Shown here: positions 20,555 to 29,342 of the stretch, one piece after another
Layout: each line of letters starts with the position of its first letter
Numbering within the stretch: the stretch's first letter is position 1
Source of the DNA: GCA-2732755 sp965228265
GTDB lineage: Bacteria > Planctomycetota > Phycisphaerae > Phycisphaerales > UBA1924
Assembly (NCBI GenBank): GCA_965228265.1
Contig: OZ245804.1
Span: 3,100,001-3,164,000, forward strand
Direction: 5' to 3'
DNA: 64,000 nt
Notes under the pieces: model-generated
Seen by the model: the letters and a program-made list of their open reading frames with translations, nothing else
The model's database searches: none
Told to the model about the DNA's origin: nothing
Program-made: the position numbers and the translations under genes

Positions 20555-21976
20555 ATGCTCCACACGTCCGATGCGTCCTGCCCCTCGATGGCCCAGCTCG
20601 ATGAACTGGTCCAGCTTCTGCTTCAGTCAGAGGTCGACACACCCGTCCGCCCGACACTGGACCCCTCCAAGGTCGAAAGCGAGCTGGGGCTGGCGATCCC
20701 GGCTGGGGGGCTTTCGATCGAGGAAACGATCGACAAGCTGCGGAGCGTCGTGCTCGCCACGCCCGTGACGTCGGGCGCGGGGTTTTACAACCAGCTCTTC
20801 GGCGGCCGCGAGCCGATCGCGGTGCTGGCGGAGATGCTCGGGGCAATCCTAAACAACTCGATGTACACCTACAAGGCTGCGGGTGTGCAGGTGGTGCTCG
20901 AGCAGATCCTGCTCGACAAGATGGCCTCGCTGGCGGGCATGACGGGCGGCGACGGGCTCTTCACGCCGGGCGGCTCGATGTCGAACCTGGCCGCGATGAT
21001 CATCGCTCGCAACGAGAAGGTCGGTGGCACACGCGAAGAGGGCTTGCCGGGCGGTCGGCACATGGTGTACACGTCGGCCGAGTCGCACTACTCCGTGCGT
21101 AAGAACGCGGGACTCATCGGGCTCGGGCGTGAGAACGTGCGCAAGGTGCCGGTGGATAGCGCCGGGCGCATGATCCCCGAAGAACTCGAGCGGATGATCA
21201 AAGAGGACCAAGAGCGCGGCAACCATCCCACGATGATCATCGCGACCAGCGGCACAACAGTCATGGGCGCGTTCGACCCCATCAAGCCCATCGTCGAGGT
21301 CGGGCACAAGCACGACCTGTGGGTGCACGTCGACGGCGCGTTCGGGGGCAGCGCTCTGCTCTCGAAAAAGCACGCGGCCCTCATGGAGGGCGTCGGGCTC
21401 GCCGACTCGCTCACGTGGGACGCGCACAAGATGATGGGCGTGCCCCTGATCTGCTCGGTGATGCTCACACGCGAGCCGGGCATGACGACCACCCACTTCG
21501 ACGAGTCGGCGACATACCTCTTCCAGCAGGACGAGGACAGACTCAACCCGGGCACGCGCTCGCTCCAGTGCGGCAGGCGCAACGACGCGCTCAAGCTCTG
21601 GGCCGCCTGGCAGCACCTGGGCGACGAGGGGTACGAGAAACGGCTGCACCGGCAGATGGAACTGGCGGCTCACTTCCGCGGCCGGGTCGCCGAAGACACG
21701 GAGCTGACGCTCAGCTTCGAGCCCGAGTGGATCAATGTCTGCTTCGAGGTCACGGGCAAACCCAGCGACAAGATCTGCGATCTGCTCGACAAGCGCCAGC
21801 TCGCCAAGCTGGGCTGGGGGATCGTCTTCGGGCGGCGGGTGATCCGGATGGTCTGCGTCAACCCGGCCCTGACCGAGGCGGACATGGACGAACTGCTCGC
21901 GAATGTCAAACTGGTGGCCAGGGAGCTGCCCGAGGCGGACAACGCGATCGACAACCGACAGGCCTCGGACGACTGA
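20555..21976 (+). CDS. PLP-dependent decarboxylase, group II (glutamate/cysteine-sulfinate/aromatic amino-acid type)
   Basis: This 473-residue protein has FTPGGSMSNLAAMI (cofactor contact), the ring-stacking His in AESHYSVRK, IIATSGTTVMGAFDPI, the Asp in WVHVDGAFGG and the Schiff-base lysine in SLTWDAHKMMGVP. These are the standard landmarks of group II decarboxylases. They do not fix the substrate; glutamate, aspartate, cysteine sulfinate and aromatic amino acids are all possible. An internal ATG at MAQLDELV is an alternative start. It lies 45 nt after the Mn transporter and is followed by mutS. Confidence 0.82.
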   Translation: MLHTSDASCPSMAQLDELVQLLLQSEVDTPVRPTLDPSKVESELGLAIPAGGLSIEETIDKLRSVVLATPVTSGAGFYNQLFGGREPIAVLAEMLGAILNNSMYTYKAAGVQVVLEQILLDKMASLAGMTGGDGLFTPGGSMSNLAAMIIARNEKVGGTREEGLPGGRHMVYTSAESHYSVRKNAGLIGLGRENVRKVPVDSAGRMIPEELERMIKEDQERGNHPTMIIATSGTTVMGAFDPIKPIVEVGHKHDLWVHVDGAFGGSALLSKKHAALMEGVGLADSLTWDAHKMMGVPLICSVMLTREPGMTTTHFDESATYLFQQDEDRLNPGTRSLQCGRRNDALKLWAAWQHLGDEGYEKRLHRQMELAAHFRGRVAEDTELTLSFEPEWINVCFEVTGKPSDKICDLLDKRQLAKLGWGIVFGRRVIRMVCVNPALTEADMDELLANVKLVARELPEADNAIDNRQASDD

Positions 21977-21993
21977 AACGAGCCCCGATGCCC

Positions 21994-21999
21994 TATCGT
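21994..21999 (+). promoter_or_regulatory. Candidate -10 element of mutS (leaderless layout)
   Basis: TATCGT ending 8 nt before the mutS ATG. Confidence 0.35.
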
Positions 22000-22007
22000 C
22001 CGAGTCC

Positions 22008-24716
22008 ATGGGCGAGGCCAAAGTCACACCCGCGATGCGCCAGTATGCGCGATTCAAGGAGGAGCACCCCGAGTGCGTCCTGCTGTTCCGCATGGGCGAT
22101 TTCTATGAGCTGTTCTACGACGACGCGGTGCTCGTCTCGAAGCAGCTCGGGCTGACGCTCACGCAGCGGACGGGCGGCGTGCCCCTGGCGGGTGTCCCCC
22201 ACCACCAGCTCGAGAACTATCTCCGCAAGCTCGTGGCGCTTGGTCATCGCGTGGCGATCGCCGACCAGATCCAGGACCCAAGCGAGGCCAAGGGCGTGGT
22301 CGAGCGCGCGGTGACGCAGGTCGTCACGCCCGGCACGCTGGTGGATGATGCGCTGCTGGACGGGGCCTCGGTCAACCGCGTGGCTGCGATCGTGTTCACG
22401 GAATCGGGCGACGACTCCCCCGCTTCGATCGCGGTCGCCGAGCTCTCGACGGGCGAGCTGACGCTGTTCGACGCGCGGGCGGACAATCTAGCCGACGAAC
22501 TGGCTTCGCGCGCGATCAGCGAGCTGATCTACGCCGAGGCGGGCTCGGGCGGGCCGCCGATGCGCACGCAGCGCGTGCTCGACCGCCTGGAGATCGCGGG
22601 CACGGGCCGGGCGGCGTGGCATTTCAGGAAAGAGGAATCGGCGCAGGCGGTTCTGGAGCAGTTCGGCGTCAGCACGCTGAGCGGGTTCGGGCTGGAGGCT
22701 GACGACCCGGCCGTCGCAGCGGCGGGCGCGTTGATCCGGTATTTGCGCGAGACGCAGGCGATCGGCGATGAGGGCGTCGCATCGCGCCCGGGGGCGCACA
22801 GTGCGCCGACGCTGGCGCATCTGAGACCCCCAAGACGCGAGGAGCCGAGCGGCAGATGCGTCGTCGACGCGGTGAGTCTGCGAGCGCTCGAGGTCGAACG
22901 CACCATCCGCGACGGGAGCACGAAGGGCTCGGTCGTCGGGCTGTTTCTCGGTCAGACGGGCGCGGGCGGGTGCCGAACCGCGATGGGTCGGAGGCTCGTC
23001 CGCGACTGGCTCTGCAGGCCGACCGCCGACCTTGCGGAGATCACAAGCAGGCACGACCGCGTGGCGGCTCTGGTGAGTGATCGCAGGCTCGCCGACGAGA
23101 TCGGTGAGGCGCTCGGGCCGATCCAGGACGTGGCGCGGATCGCCGGTCGGCTTGCGCTCGGACGCGCTTCGCCGAGGGATGTCGTCGGGATCGGGCGATC
23201 GGTGGGGATCATCGAGCGTCTACTGGAGTTGACGGAGACAACGCCGGCCTTTGGCGCGCAGCACGCGGAGTTGTCGGCGATCGGATCCAAACTCCGCCCG
23301 CTCGCCGAGCGGATCGCCAAGGAATGTGTCGACGAGCCGTCGGCCTTGTTGCGGGATGGCGGGGTCTTCCGCGAGGGGGTCGATCCCCGCCTCGACGAGG
23401 CGCGCACGCTCCAGACCGACGCGGCGAGCTGGCTCGCGGGGTATCAGGCGAAGATCGCCACCGAGCTCGACCTGCCCGGGATCAAGGTCGGGTACAACAA
23501 GGTCTTCGGGTACTACGTCGAGCTGACCGCGGTGCAGGCGGCGACGGCGGGCGACCGGCTGGCGCAGCACGCGTTGACACGCAAGCAGACGCTCAAGAAC
23601 GCGGAACGCTACATCACGCCCGAGCTCAAGGAATTTGAAGAGAAGGTGATGCGGGCCGAGTCGGTGGCGCTCGAGATCGAGCGGGAGCTGTTCACGAAGC
23701 TGGTCCGGCTGCTGGCGGATCATTTGAGTGATTTGGCTGCCTTTGCGCGCACGGTCGCGGAGCTGGATGTGCTGGCCGCGTTCGCCGACCGCGCGACGCG
23801 TCGCGGCTGGAACCGGCCGGAGATGACCCAGGACCACGCGCTCTCGATCGTCGAAGGCCGACACCCCGTGCTCGAGGAGTCGCTCGAGCAGGATTTCGTG
23901 CCCAACGGCCTGCAGCTCGGCGAGAAGGAGCCGGCGCTGGCGCTCATCACGGGCCCGAACATGGCAGGCAAGAGCACGTTCATCCGTCAGGTCGCGCTTC
24001 TCACACTGCTGGCGCACGCGGGGAGCTTTGTGCCGGCGCAGTCGGCGACGATCGGCGTGACGGATCGCATCTTCACCCGCGTGGGCGCCGACGATGCCCT
24101 GCACCGGGGCCAGTCGACGTTCATGGTTGAGATGATCGAGACGGCCAACATCCTCAACCACGCGACGGACAAGTCGCTTGTCATCCTCGACGAGATCGGG
24201 CGGGGCACCTCGACACTCGACGGCCTGAGTCTGGCGTGGGCGATCGTCGAGACGCTCGTCGATCGCGGGCCAAGGACACTCTTTGCGACGCACTACCACG
24301 AGCTGACTGATCTGGAATCGCAGCTCGAGGGGAAGGTGCGGAACCTGCATGTCGCGGTGCGAGAGTGGACGGGCGAGGGCGGCCAGGCGGAGATCGTGTT
24401 CCTGCACCAGATCGAGCCCGGGCGGAGCGAGCAGTCCTTCGGCATCCACGTGGCTCGCCTGGCGGGTGTGCCGACGGGCGTGACTTCGCGCGCCAGGGAG
24501 ATTCTCGGCTCGCTCGCGGTGCACCACGGCTCGGCGCCCCCCGCGGCTGCCAAGGCCAGTAAGCAGCCGCCCGCGCAGATGTCGCTGTTTACCGAGTTCG
24601 TGCCCCACCCGGCGGTCGATCGACTGCGGGAGATCAAGCTCGAGGAGCTGAGCCCCATGCAGGCGTTCGACGAGCTCCGCCGACTCTCGGATTCGGCACG
24701 GGATGGAATCGATTAG
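22008..24716 (+). CDS. mutS: DNA mismatch repair protein MutS
   Basis: 902 residues from the ATG at 22008. An upstream in-frame extension to 21903 overlaps the decarboxylase gene and is not MutS-like. The mismatch-reading FYE motif is in FRMGDFYELFYDD near residue 30; the core YYVELT segment, Walker A TGPNMAGKST, Walker B LVILDEIGRGTSTLDG and THYHELTDLE are all present. The C terminus has the short MutL/beta-clamp region and ends in a helix-turn-helix-like dimerisation part. It recognises mispairs and recruits MutL. mutL is not in the window. Confidence 0.96.
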   Translation: MGEAKVTPAMRQYARFKEEHPECVLLFRMGDFYELFYDDAVLVSKQLGLTLTQRTGGVPLAGVPHHQLENYLRKLVALGHRVAIADQIQDPSEAKGVVERAVTQVVTPGTLVDDALLDGASVNRVAAIVFTESGDDSPASIAVAELSTGELTLFDARADNLADELASRAISELIYAEAGSGGPPMRTQRVLDRLEIAGTGRAAWHFRKEESAQAVLEQFGVSTLSGFGLEADDPAVAAAGALIRYLRETQAIGDEGVASRPGAHSAPTLAHLRPPRREEPSGRCVVDAVSLRALEVERTIRDGSTKGSVVGLFLGQTGAGGCRTAMGRRLVRDWLCRPTADLAEITSRHDRVAALVSDRRLADEIGEALGPIQDVARIAGRLALGRASPRDVVGIGRSVGIIERLLELTETTPAFGAQHAELSAIGSKLRPLAERIAKECVDEPSALLRDGGVFREGVDPRLDEARTLQTDAASWLAGYQAKIATELDLPGIKVGYNKVFGYYVELTAVQAATAGDRLAQHALTRKQTLKNAERYITPELKEFEEKVMRAESVALEIERELFTKLVRLLADHLSDLAAFARTVAELDVLAAFADRATRRGWNRPEMTQDHALSIVEGRHPVLEESLEQDFVPNGLQLGEKEPALALITGPNMAGKSTFIRQVALLTLLAHAGSFVPAQSATIGVTDRIFTRVGADDALHRGQSTFMVEMIETANILNHATDKSLVILDEIGRGTSTLDGLSLAWAIVETLVDRGPRTLFATHYHELTDLESQLEGKVRNLHVAVREWTGEGGQAEIVFLHQIEPGRSEQSFGIHVARLAGVPTGVTSRAREILGSLAVHHGSAPPAAAKASKQPPAQMSLFTEFVPHPAVDRLREIKLEELSPMQAFDELRRLSDSARDGID

Positions 24717-24763
24717 CCTGAATCCCGAATCAGTTTCCAGTCATCACGCGGGGGATCTCAGGT

Positions 24764-25309
24764 ATGCGAAACGAGAAGGTGCTGCTCGAGGCACAGTTTG
24801 ACAGCGCGGTGCGTTACTACGTGATCTCGATTGCGATCGTGCTGGCGATAACGGTCGTGGGCATCCCGCTGATGCTGATCTTTTTGCCGCTGGTCTACAT
24901 TCTGCGCACGATCGAGTACAAGCACATCGAATGCACGCTGCTAGAGCGTTCGCTGCGCGTCAAGCGGGGCGTTTTGAACAAGTCCGAGAAGACTGTGCCG
25001 CTGGACAAGATCACGGACCTGGGCATCACGCAGGGCCCGATCATGCGGATGTGCGGCGTGGAGGCGATCAGCATCGAGACCGCGGGCCAGAGCTCGGGCA
25101 TGGGCTCGGCGCTGGTGATGCTCGTGGGCGTGCGCGACGCCAAGGCTTTCCGCGATGCGGTGCTGGAGCAGCGGGACCTGCTGAGCGAGGGCAAGCCCGC
25201 CAAGCGCGAGGCCGAGACGGCCGTGCAGGACGCCGGTTCGACCGAGATTCTGCGCGAGATCCGGGACACGCTGGTCAGGATCGCAGACAAGCTGGGCGCG
25301 AACCAATAA
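24764..25309 (+). CDS. PH-domain (bPH2/YdbT-like) membrane protein
   Basis: This 181-residue protein has a hydrophobic hairpin (YYVISIAIVLAITVVGIPLM and ILRTIEY) followed by a bacterial PH domain with the usual run: TLLERSLRVKRGVLNKSEKT, VPLDKITDLGITQGPIMRM and IETAGQSSG. Such proteins are membrane-attached and mostly of unknown role. A good ribosome site (GGGGGATCTCAGGT) precedes ATG. A C-terminal helix after residue 130 extends past the domain. Confidence 0.8.
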   Translation: MRNEKVLLEAQFDSAVRYYVISIAIVLAITVVGIPLMLIFLPLVYILRTIEYKHIECTLLERSLRVKRGVLNKSEKTVPLDKITDLGITQGPIMRMCGVEAISIETAGQSSGMGSALVMLVGVRDAKAFRDAVLEQRDLLSEGKPAKREAETAVQDAGSTEILREIRDTLVRIADKLGANQ

Positions 25310-25421
25310 ACAAATTTGTATACAGTGCGGTTCTTTCGGTGTGACACGAAATAGGGGTGTCGCTCACGCCGTCTACGATGAGACCTTGGTTGCATCGATT
25401 CACACCCGAAGGAGCTGACAC

Positions 25422-26507
25422 ATGGCACTGAATGACTACATCACACTCGGCCGCAGCGGCCTGCGCGTCAGCCCCTTCTGCCTCGGCGCGATGACCTTCG
25501 GCGAGGACTGGGGCTTTGGCTCGAGTGTCGAGGACTCCGTCAAGATCCTCGACGCCTACGTCGACATGGGCGGCAACTTCATCGACACCGCCAACATCTA
25601 CACCAAGGGCCATTCCGAGAAGATCATCGGCGATCACATCGGCAAGCACCCCGCCAAGCGGGACAGGCTGGTCATCGCGACCAAGTTCCTCAGCAACATG
25701 TACCCGGGCGACCCGAACGGGGGCGGCGCGCACCGCAAGGGCATCATGGCCGCCTGCGACGAGTCGCTGCGACGCCTCCAGACCGATTACATCGACCTCT
25801 ACTGGATGCACTTTTGGGATCACCTGACGCCGATCGACGAGACGATGCGTGCCATCGACGACCTCGTGCGGATGGGCAAGGTGCGGTACTTCGGCATCTC
25901 GGACACGCCCGCGTGGAAGTGCGCCCAGGCGCAGTACGAGGCGATCTTCAAGAACTGGACACAGGCGATCGCGCTGCAGATCGAGTACTCGCTGGCCGAG
26001 CGCACGGTCGAGAACGAACTGATGCCCATGGCGCGCGAACTGGGCATGGGTGTGACGCCCTGGTCGCCGCTCAAGAGCGGCGTGCTGACGGGCAAGTACA
26101 CCCGCGCGAACCTGGATTCCGTCGATCCGATGCGGGGCGAATGGGTCACGAACAACCTGACCGAGCGGAATCTCGACATTGTCGACGCGCTCGTCGCGGC
26201 CGCCAAGGAGCTTGGGCGCACCCCGGCCGAGGTGGCGCTGGCGTGGGTGCTGGCCAGGCCCGGCGTCGCGAGCCCGATCATCGGCGCACGCACGATGGAG
26301 CAGCTCGAGCAGAATGTCAAGGCGCTTGAGGTCACCATCCCGCCCGAGCTGAACGCGAAGCTCGACGAGGCGAGCGCCATCGAGCCGACCTTCCCGCAGT
26401 CGTTCTTGCCCGGTGTCACGGGGAATGTGCACGGCGGCACGACGATCAACGGGATCGAGACAGAGATCTCGCCGTTGGTCCCTCAGAACGATGGCGAGCG
26501 CTGGTAG
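25422..26507 (+). CDS. Aldo/keto reductase
   Basis: This 361-residue NADPH-dependent oxidoreductase of the YajO/Tas-like branch has LGRSGLRVSPFCLGAMTFGE at the start. The catalytic tetrad can be read as Asp in FIDTAN, Tyr in NIYTKG, Lys in VIATKF and His in YWMHFWD. IQIEYSL-type and GVTPWSPLKSGVLTGKY segments follow, then a cofactor-binding IIGART. The physiological substrate is unknown. It is preceded by GAAGGAG as ribosome site. The 112-nt upstream gap carries TACGAT at about 25373 as a possible -10. Confidence 0.9.
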   Translation: MALNDYITLGRSGLRVSPFCLGAMTFGEDWGFGSSVEDSVKILDAYVDMGGNFIDTANIYTKGHSEKIIGDHIGKHPAKRDRLVIATKFLSNMYPGDPNGGGAHRKGIMAACDESLRRLQTDYIDLYWMHFWDHLTPIDETMRAIDDLVRMGKVRYFGISDTPAWKCAQAQYEAIFKNWTQAIALQIEYSLAERTVENELMPMARELGMGVTPWSPLKSGVLTGKYTRANLDSVDPMRGEWVTNNLTERNLDIVDALVAAAKELGRTPAEVALAWVLARPGVASPIIGARTMEQLEQNVKALEVTIPPELNAKLDEASAIEPTFPQSFLPGVTGNVHGGTTINGIETEISPLVPQNDGERW

Positions 26508-26537
26508 AGGCGATTTATGTAAAGTTCATTTGCAGAG

Positions 26538-26566
26538 TTGACAGAAGATTCTGAATCTGCCATCAT
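26538..26566 (+). promoter_or_regulatory. Promoter of the small membrane-protein gene
   Basis: TTGACA (26538-26543), 17-nt spacer, CATCAT (26561-26566). Because the TTG of this -35 is also a possible start codon in frame, the promoter argues for the downstream ATG at 26592. Confidence 0.6.
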
Positions 26567-26591
26567 CCCGGCGTCACCGAAAGGGCCCGGG

Positions 26592-26942
26592 ATGTTTGGA
26601 ATTCTTCTTCTTATTATCTTTCTCTGTGTGATGGGCTTTATTCTTGCGCTCATCCACAACATGCTCTCCGACGACGAGCTCGAAGTCAAAAGAGCGATAC
26701 TGATCCTCTTCCTGACCGGTGTTGTCGGTTTCATTATCAAAGTAGCGTTGCAGGACAATGACCCGAACGAAGCTGCGTTTGCGGGGGTCGCTGCTCAGTT
26801 TATTACTTTAACGCTATTGCTCAAATTGATGGCCTATGTTCCGATACCCAAGGCACTGCTTATTGCCCTCATTTACAGCATTGTCGCGTTCCTGTTCGGG
26901 CTGTTCTTGTCCTACATGCTCATGCCCGCAACACCGGCTTAG
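26592..26942 (+). CDS. Small four-helix membrane protein of unknown function
   Basis: 116 residues, almost entirely hydrophobic: helices FGILLLIIFLCVMGFILALI, AILILFLTGVVGFIIKVAL, FITLTLLLKLMAYV and LLIALIYSIVAFLFGLFLSY. A TTG at 26538 would add 18 residues but coincides with a -35 box. The base composition is about 50% GC with many T-ending codons, clearly lower than its neighbours, which may reflect recent acquisition or the codon needs of a hydrophobic protein. No family recognised. Confidence 0.65.
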   Translation: MFGILLLIIFLCVMGFILALIHNMLSDDELEVKRAILILFLTGVVGFIIKVALQDNDPNEAAFAGVAAQFITLTLLLKLMAYVPIPKALLIALIYSIVAFLFGLFLSYMLMPATPA

Positions 26943-26952
26943 TTCGCATCGC

Positions 26953-26958
26953 TACGAT
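26953..26958 (+). promoter_or_regulatory. Candidate -10 element (leaderless layout)
   Basis: TACGAT ending 5 nt before the ATG at 26964. Confidence 0.35.
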
Positions 26959-26963
26959 ACCCC

Positions 26964-27536
26964 ATGCTCACACCCGCATTCCTGCGCGAGAAATTTGAGG
27001 CCGGCCAGAACTACGAGGATTACCTCGCGTCGGGCTCTGCCCAACACCGCGCGGGATGGGATCGGCTGCACGGGCTGATCGAACTCTCGGCCGGCGAGCG
27101 TGGGCTGCTCGGCTCGTTTGAACGGCGGTTGAATGTTGTGATATCCAGCGGGATTTGGTGCGGCGACTGTGCCCAGCAGATGCCGGTGATCGATCACATC
27201 GAGCGGGCCGCGGGCGGGAGAGTGGTGTGCCGATTCCTGGACCGGGACGAGCACGCGGATTTTGCCGAGCGGGTGATGCTCTGCGGCGGGCTGCGTGTGC
27301 CGGTGGTTCTGATTCTGAATGAGGATTTCGACCTGCTGGTCTTCGCCGGGGATCGGTCACTCTCGCGGTACCGAGCGATGGCTGCTCGGCAGCTCGGGCC
27401 GTCGTGCCCGGTGCCGGGCGCAGATCTGCCGGCTGACGAGATCCGGGCGATGACCGTCGATTGGGTCGCCAGCTTCGAGCACGCCCACCTGATGGCGCGG
27501 ATGAGCACGAAGCTTCGGATGCGATACCGGGACTGA
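26964..27536 (+). CDS. Thioredoxin-fold protein with WCGDC motif
   Basis: This 190-residue cytosolic protein (no signal peptide) has LNVVISSGIWCGDCAQQMP, i.e. a redox-active CGDC in the thioredoxin position, and the cis-proline region GLRVPVVLILNEDFDLLVF. It resembles the thioredoxin family group annotated as thiol reductase thioredoxin. The C-terminal helix-rich part follows ADEIRAMTVDW. It may reduce protein disulfides; the partner is unknown. The TPR-sulfotransferase gene follows 18 nt later. Confidence 0.82.
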   Translation: MLTPAFLREKFEAGQNYEDYLASGSAQHRAGWDRLHGLIELSAGERGLLGSFERRLNVVISSGIWCGDCAQQMPVIDHIERAAGGRVVCRFLDRDEHADFAERVMLCGGLRVPVVLILNEDFDLLVFAGDRSLSRYRAMAARQLGPSCPVPGADLPADEIRAMTVDWVASFEHAHLMARMSTKLRMRYRD

Positions 27537-27542
27537 TGGGCG

Positions 27543-27548
27543 TACCAT
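27543..27548 (+). promoter_or_regulatory. Candidate -10 element (leaderless layout, GTG start)
   Basis: TACCAT ending exactly 6 nt before the GTG at 27555; the same hexamer and spacing precede rlmE at 38860. Confidence 0.45.
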
Positions 27549-27554
27549 CGCAGC

Positions 27555-29060
27555 GTGGCCAAGACACCAGGAAAGAAATTGCCCGGTAAGAAGCTGAGTG
27601 CGGCGCAGATCGCCGAGGATCAGCGGCTTGGCGCCTATGCGCAGCAGCTCCAGACCGAGGGCCGGCTCACCGAGTCCGCTCAGCTCCTGGAAGATCTGAT
27701 CAAGCGTCACCCGAACGAGCCGAGCATCATCTTCAATCTCGGGCTCTGCCGGATGGGACAGCTCAACCACGGCGAGGCCCGCAAGCTCATGGAGCGGGCG
27801 TGCCGATTCCCGCAGGTGCCCGCCGACACGCACGCGCTTCTGGCGGTGTGCTGCCTGGCGCTGCAGGACATCCCGGCCGCCGAGCGCGAGCTCGACAAGG
27901 CGCTCCAGAAAGACCCGAACTCGACGCGGGCGATCCGGGTGAAGGCCGAGTTGCTCAACATCGCGGGCAGGCCCGCCGAGGGGGCGGACCTCATCAAGCC
28001 TTTGGTCGAGAAGGACCTCTCCGATGGGCAGAACGTAGCGACGTTCGCCAAGTGCTGCCGGGCGTGCGATCGGCGTGCTGAGGCGCTCGAAGTGCTCGAG
28101 AAGGCCGAGAAGGTCGAATCGAACAACAACGAGGGCCGGGCGTCGATTCTGTACGAGCTGGCTGCGGAGTACGAGAAGCTCGGCCGCTACGACGAGGCCT
28201 GGGCGGCCGGCGCCGAGGCGAATGAGCTGCGTCCCTCGCAGCACACGGTGGAGAACTGGCAGCGCTGGATGGACCAGCGGATCGAGGCCTTCAGCGCCGA
28301 GCGGATGCCCGGGCTCCCCCGCTCACGCCGGGATGGCTCGGGGCTGGTCTTCATCGTGGGTATGCCCCGGTCGGGCACGACGCTGGTCGAGCAGATCATC
28401 GCGAGCCACCCCAAGGCCACGGGCATCGGCGAACGGCAGATCATCTCCGCCGCCTCGCGCGAGTTGACGGTGATCCGCTCGGCGGACGAGACACAGATCG
28501 AGAGGCTGGATGCCTTCAGCCCGGCGGGTATCGACCGGGTGGCCAGGGGCACGCTCGCCGAGCTCAAGGCTGCCGGCGGAGATGCGCCCGTCATCGTCGA
28601 CAAGCTGATGCAGAACTTCCTGCACGCGGGCGTGATCGAGCTCCTGCTGCCCGGCGCGAAGATCATCCATTGCCAGCGCGATCCGCGGGACACGTGTGTG
28701 TCGTGCTTCTTCCAGCACTTCCCCGGGCCTGAGAATCAGGCCTATTCCCGGAATCTGGAGACCCTGGCCCACTACTACCGCCAGTACCAGCGTGTGATGG
28801 AGCACTGGAAGTCTGTCCTGACGACGCCGATCCTGGACGTCCGGTACGAGGACATCGTGGCCGACAAGCGGGGTCAGGCTCAGCGGCTCATCGAGTTTGT
28901 GGGTCTGGAATGGGACGAGGCGTGTCTCGAATCGCACGCCAGCGGGCGGACCGTCGTCACGCTCAGCGTGGACCAGGTCCGCCGCCCGATGTACACGTCC
29001 TCGATGGGCCGGTGGCAACGATTCGAGCGACACCTGGGTCCGATACTGGAACTGGCCTGA
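27555..29060 (+). CDS. TPR-repeat sulfotransferase
   Basis: 501 residues starting with GTG. Residues about 15-230 are tandem TPR-like helical pairs (LGAYAQQLQTEGRLTESAQL, IIFNLGLCRMGQLNHGEARK and so on). From about 255 there is a sulfotransferase domain with the 5'-phosphosulfate loop FIVGMPRSGTTLVEQIIASH, a later DKLMQNF and the 3'-phosphate region CQRDPRDTCVS. Proteins of this build use PAPS to sulfate carbohydrates or peptides and are abundant in planctomycetes. The acceptor is unknown. Confidence 0.88.
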   Translation: MAKTPGKKLPGKKLSAAQIAEDQRLGAYAQQLQTEGRLTESAQLLEDLIKRHPNEPSIIFNLGLCRMGQLNHGEARKLMERACRFPQVPADTHALLAVCCLALQDIPAAERELDKALQKDPNSTRAIRVKAELLNIAGRPAEGADLIKPLVEKDLSDGQNVATFAKCCRACDRRAEALEVLEKAEKVESNNNEGRASILYELAAEYEKLGRYDEAWAAGAEANELRPSQHTVENWQRWMDQRIEAFSAERMPGLPRSRRDGSGLVFIVGMPRSGTTLVEQIIASHPKATGIGERQIISAASRELTVIRSADETQIERLDAFSPAGIDRVARGTLAELKAAGGDAPVIVDKLMQNFLHAGVIELLLPGAKIIHCQRDPRDTCVSCFFQHFPGPENQAYSRNLETLAHYYRQYQRVMEHWKSVLTTPILDVRYEDIVADKRGQAQRLIEFVGLEWDEACLESHASGRTVVTLSVDQVRRPMYTSSMGRWQRFERHLGPILELA

Positions 29061-29142
29061 GCCGGGCCGGGATCGATACCCGAACAAAGCGCGATCACAT
29101 CGGTTCAGACGTCAGATCAAACAGCTCCCTGATATTTTTCCA

Positions 29143-29171
29143 TTGCGGCTCTTCCCTGATTGGGGTAGGCT
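29143..29171 (+). promoter_or_regulatory. Promoter of first duplicated exported-protein gene
   Basis: TTGCGG (29143-29148), 17-nt spacer, TAGGCT (29166-29171). The 45-nt conserved leader element begins 8 nt after the -10, i.e. at the predicted mRNA 5' end. The paralog has the equivalent layout. Confidence 0.65.
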
Positions 29172-29178
29172 GATTTCA

Positions 29179-29223
29179 CCGGCCGTCATGGGCCCGGTAC
29201 GAGCAGGAAGACGAGAGACCTTC
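29179..29223 (+). promoter_or_regulatory. Conserved 45-nt 5' leader element, copy 1
   Basis: Begins CCGGCCGTCATGGG and ends GACGAGAGACCTTC. It is identical to copy 2 (30348-30392) except for about three positions, while the rest of the two leaders has diverged. It includes a possible upstream ORF (29188-29241, 17 codons, Arg-rich, MGPVRAGRRETF...). Either an RNA element or a leader peptide could explain the conservation. Confidence 0.6.
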
Positions 29224-29342
29224 TGCGATACAACGCGTTGAACTTTGCTGGCGTTCGCCAGCGCGCGCTGTGAGCGAGGACTCCCGTCGCAGACATCGAG
29301 TTCGGTCGTGTACCGACCTCACAAGACATTGGGAGTAGAGAC

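Noticed and set aside
26538..26591. TTG start for the small membrane protein
   Set aside because: The TTG is the start of a good -35 box (TTGACA-17-CATCAT); the ATG at 26592 begins the hydrophobic helix.
29188..29241. Calling the 17-codon upstream frame a firm gene
   Set aside because: Conservation with copy 2 could equally be RNA-level; no ribosome site is visible, so it is kept as part of the leader element only.
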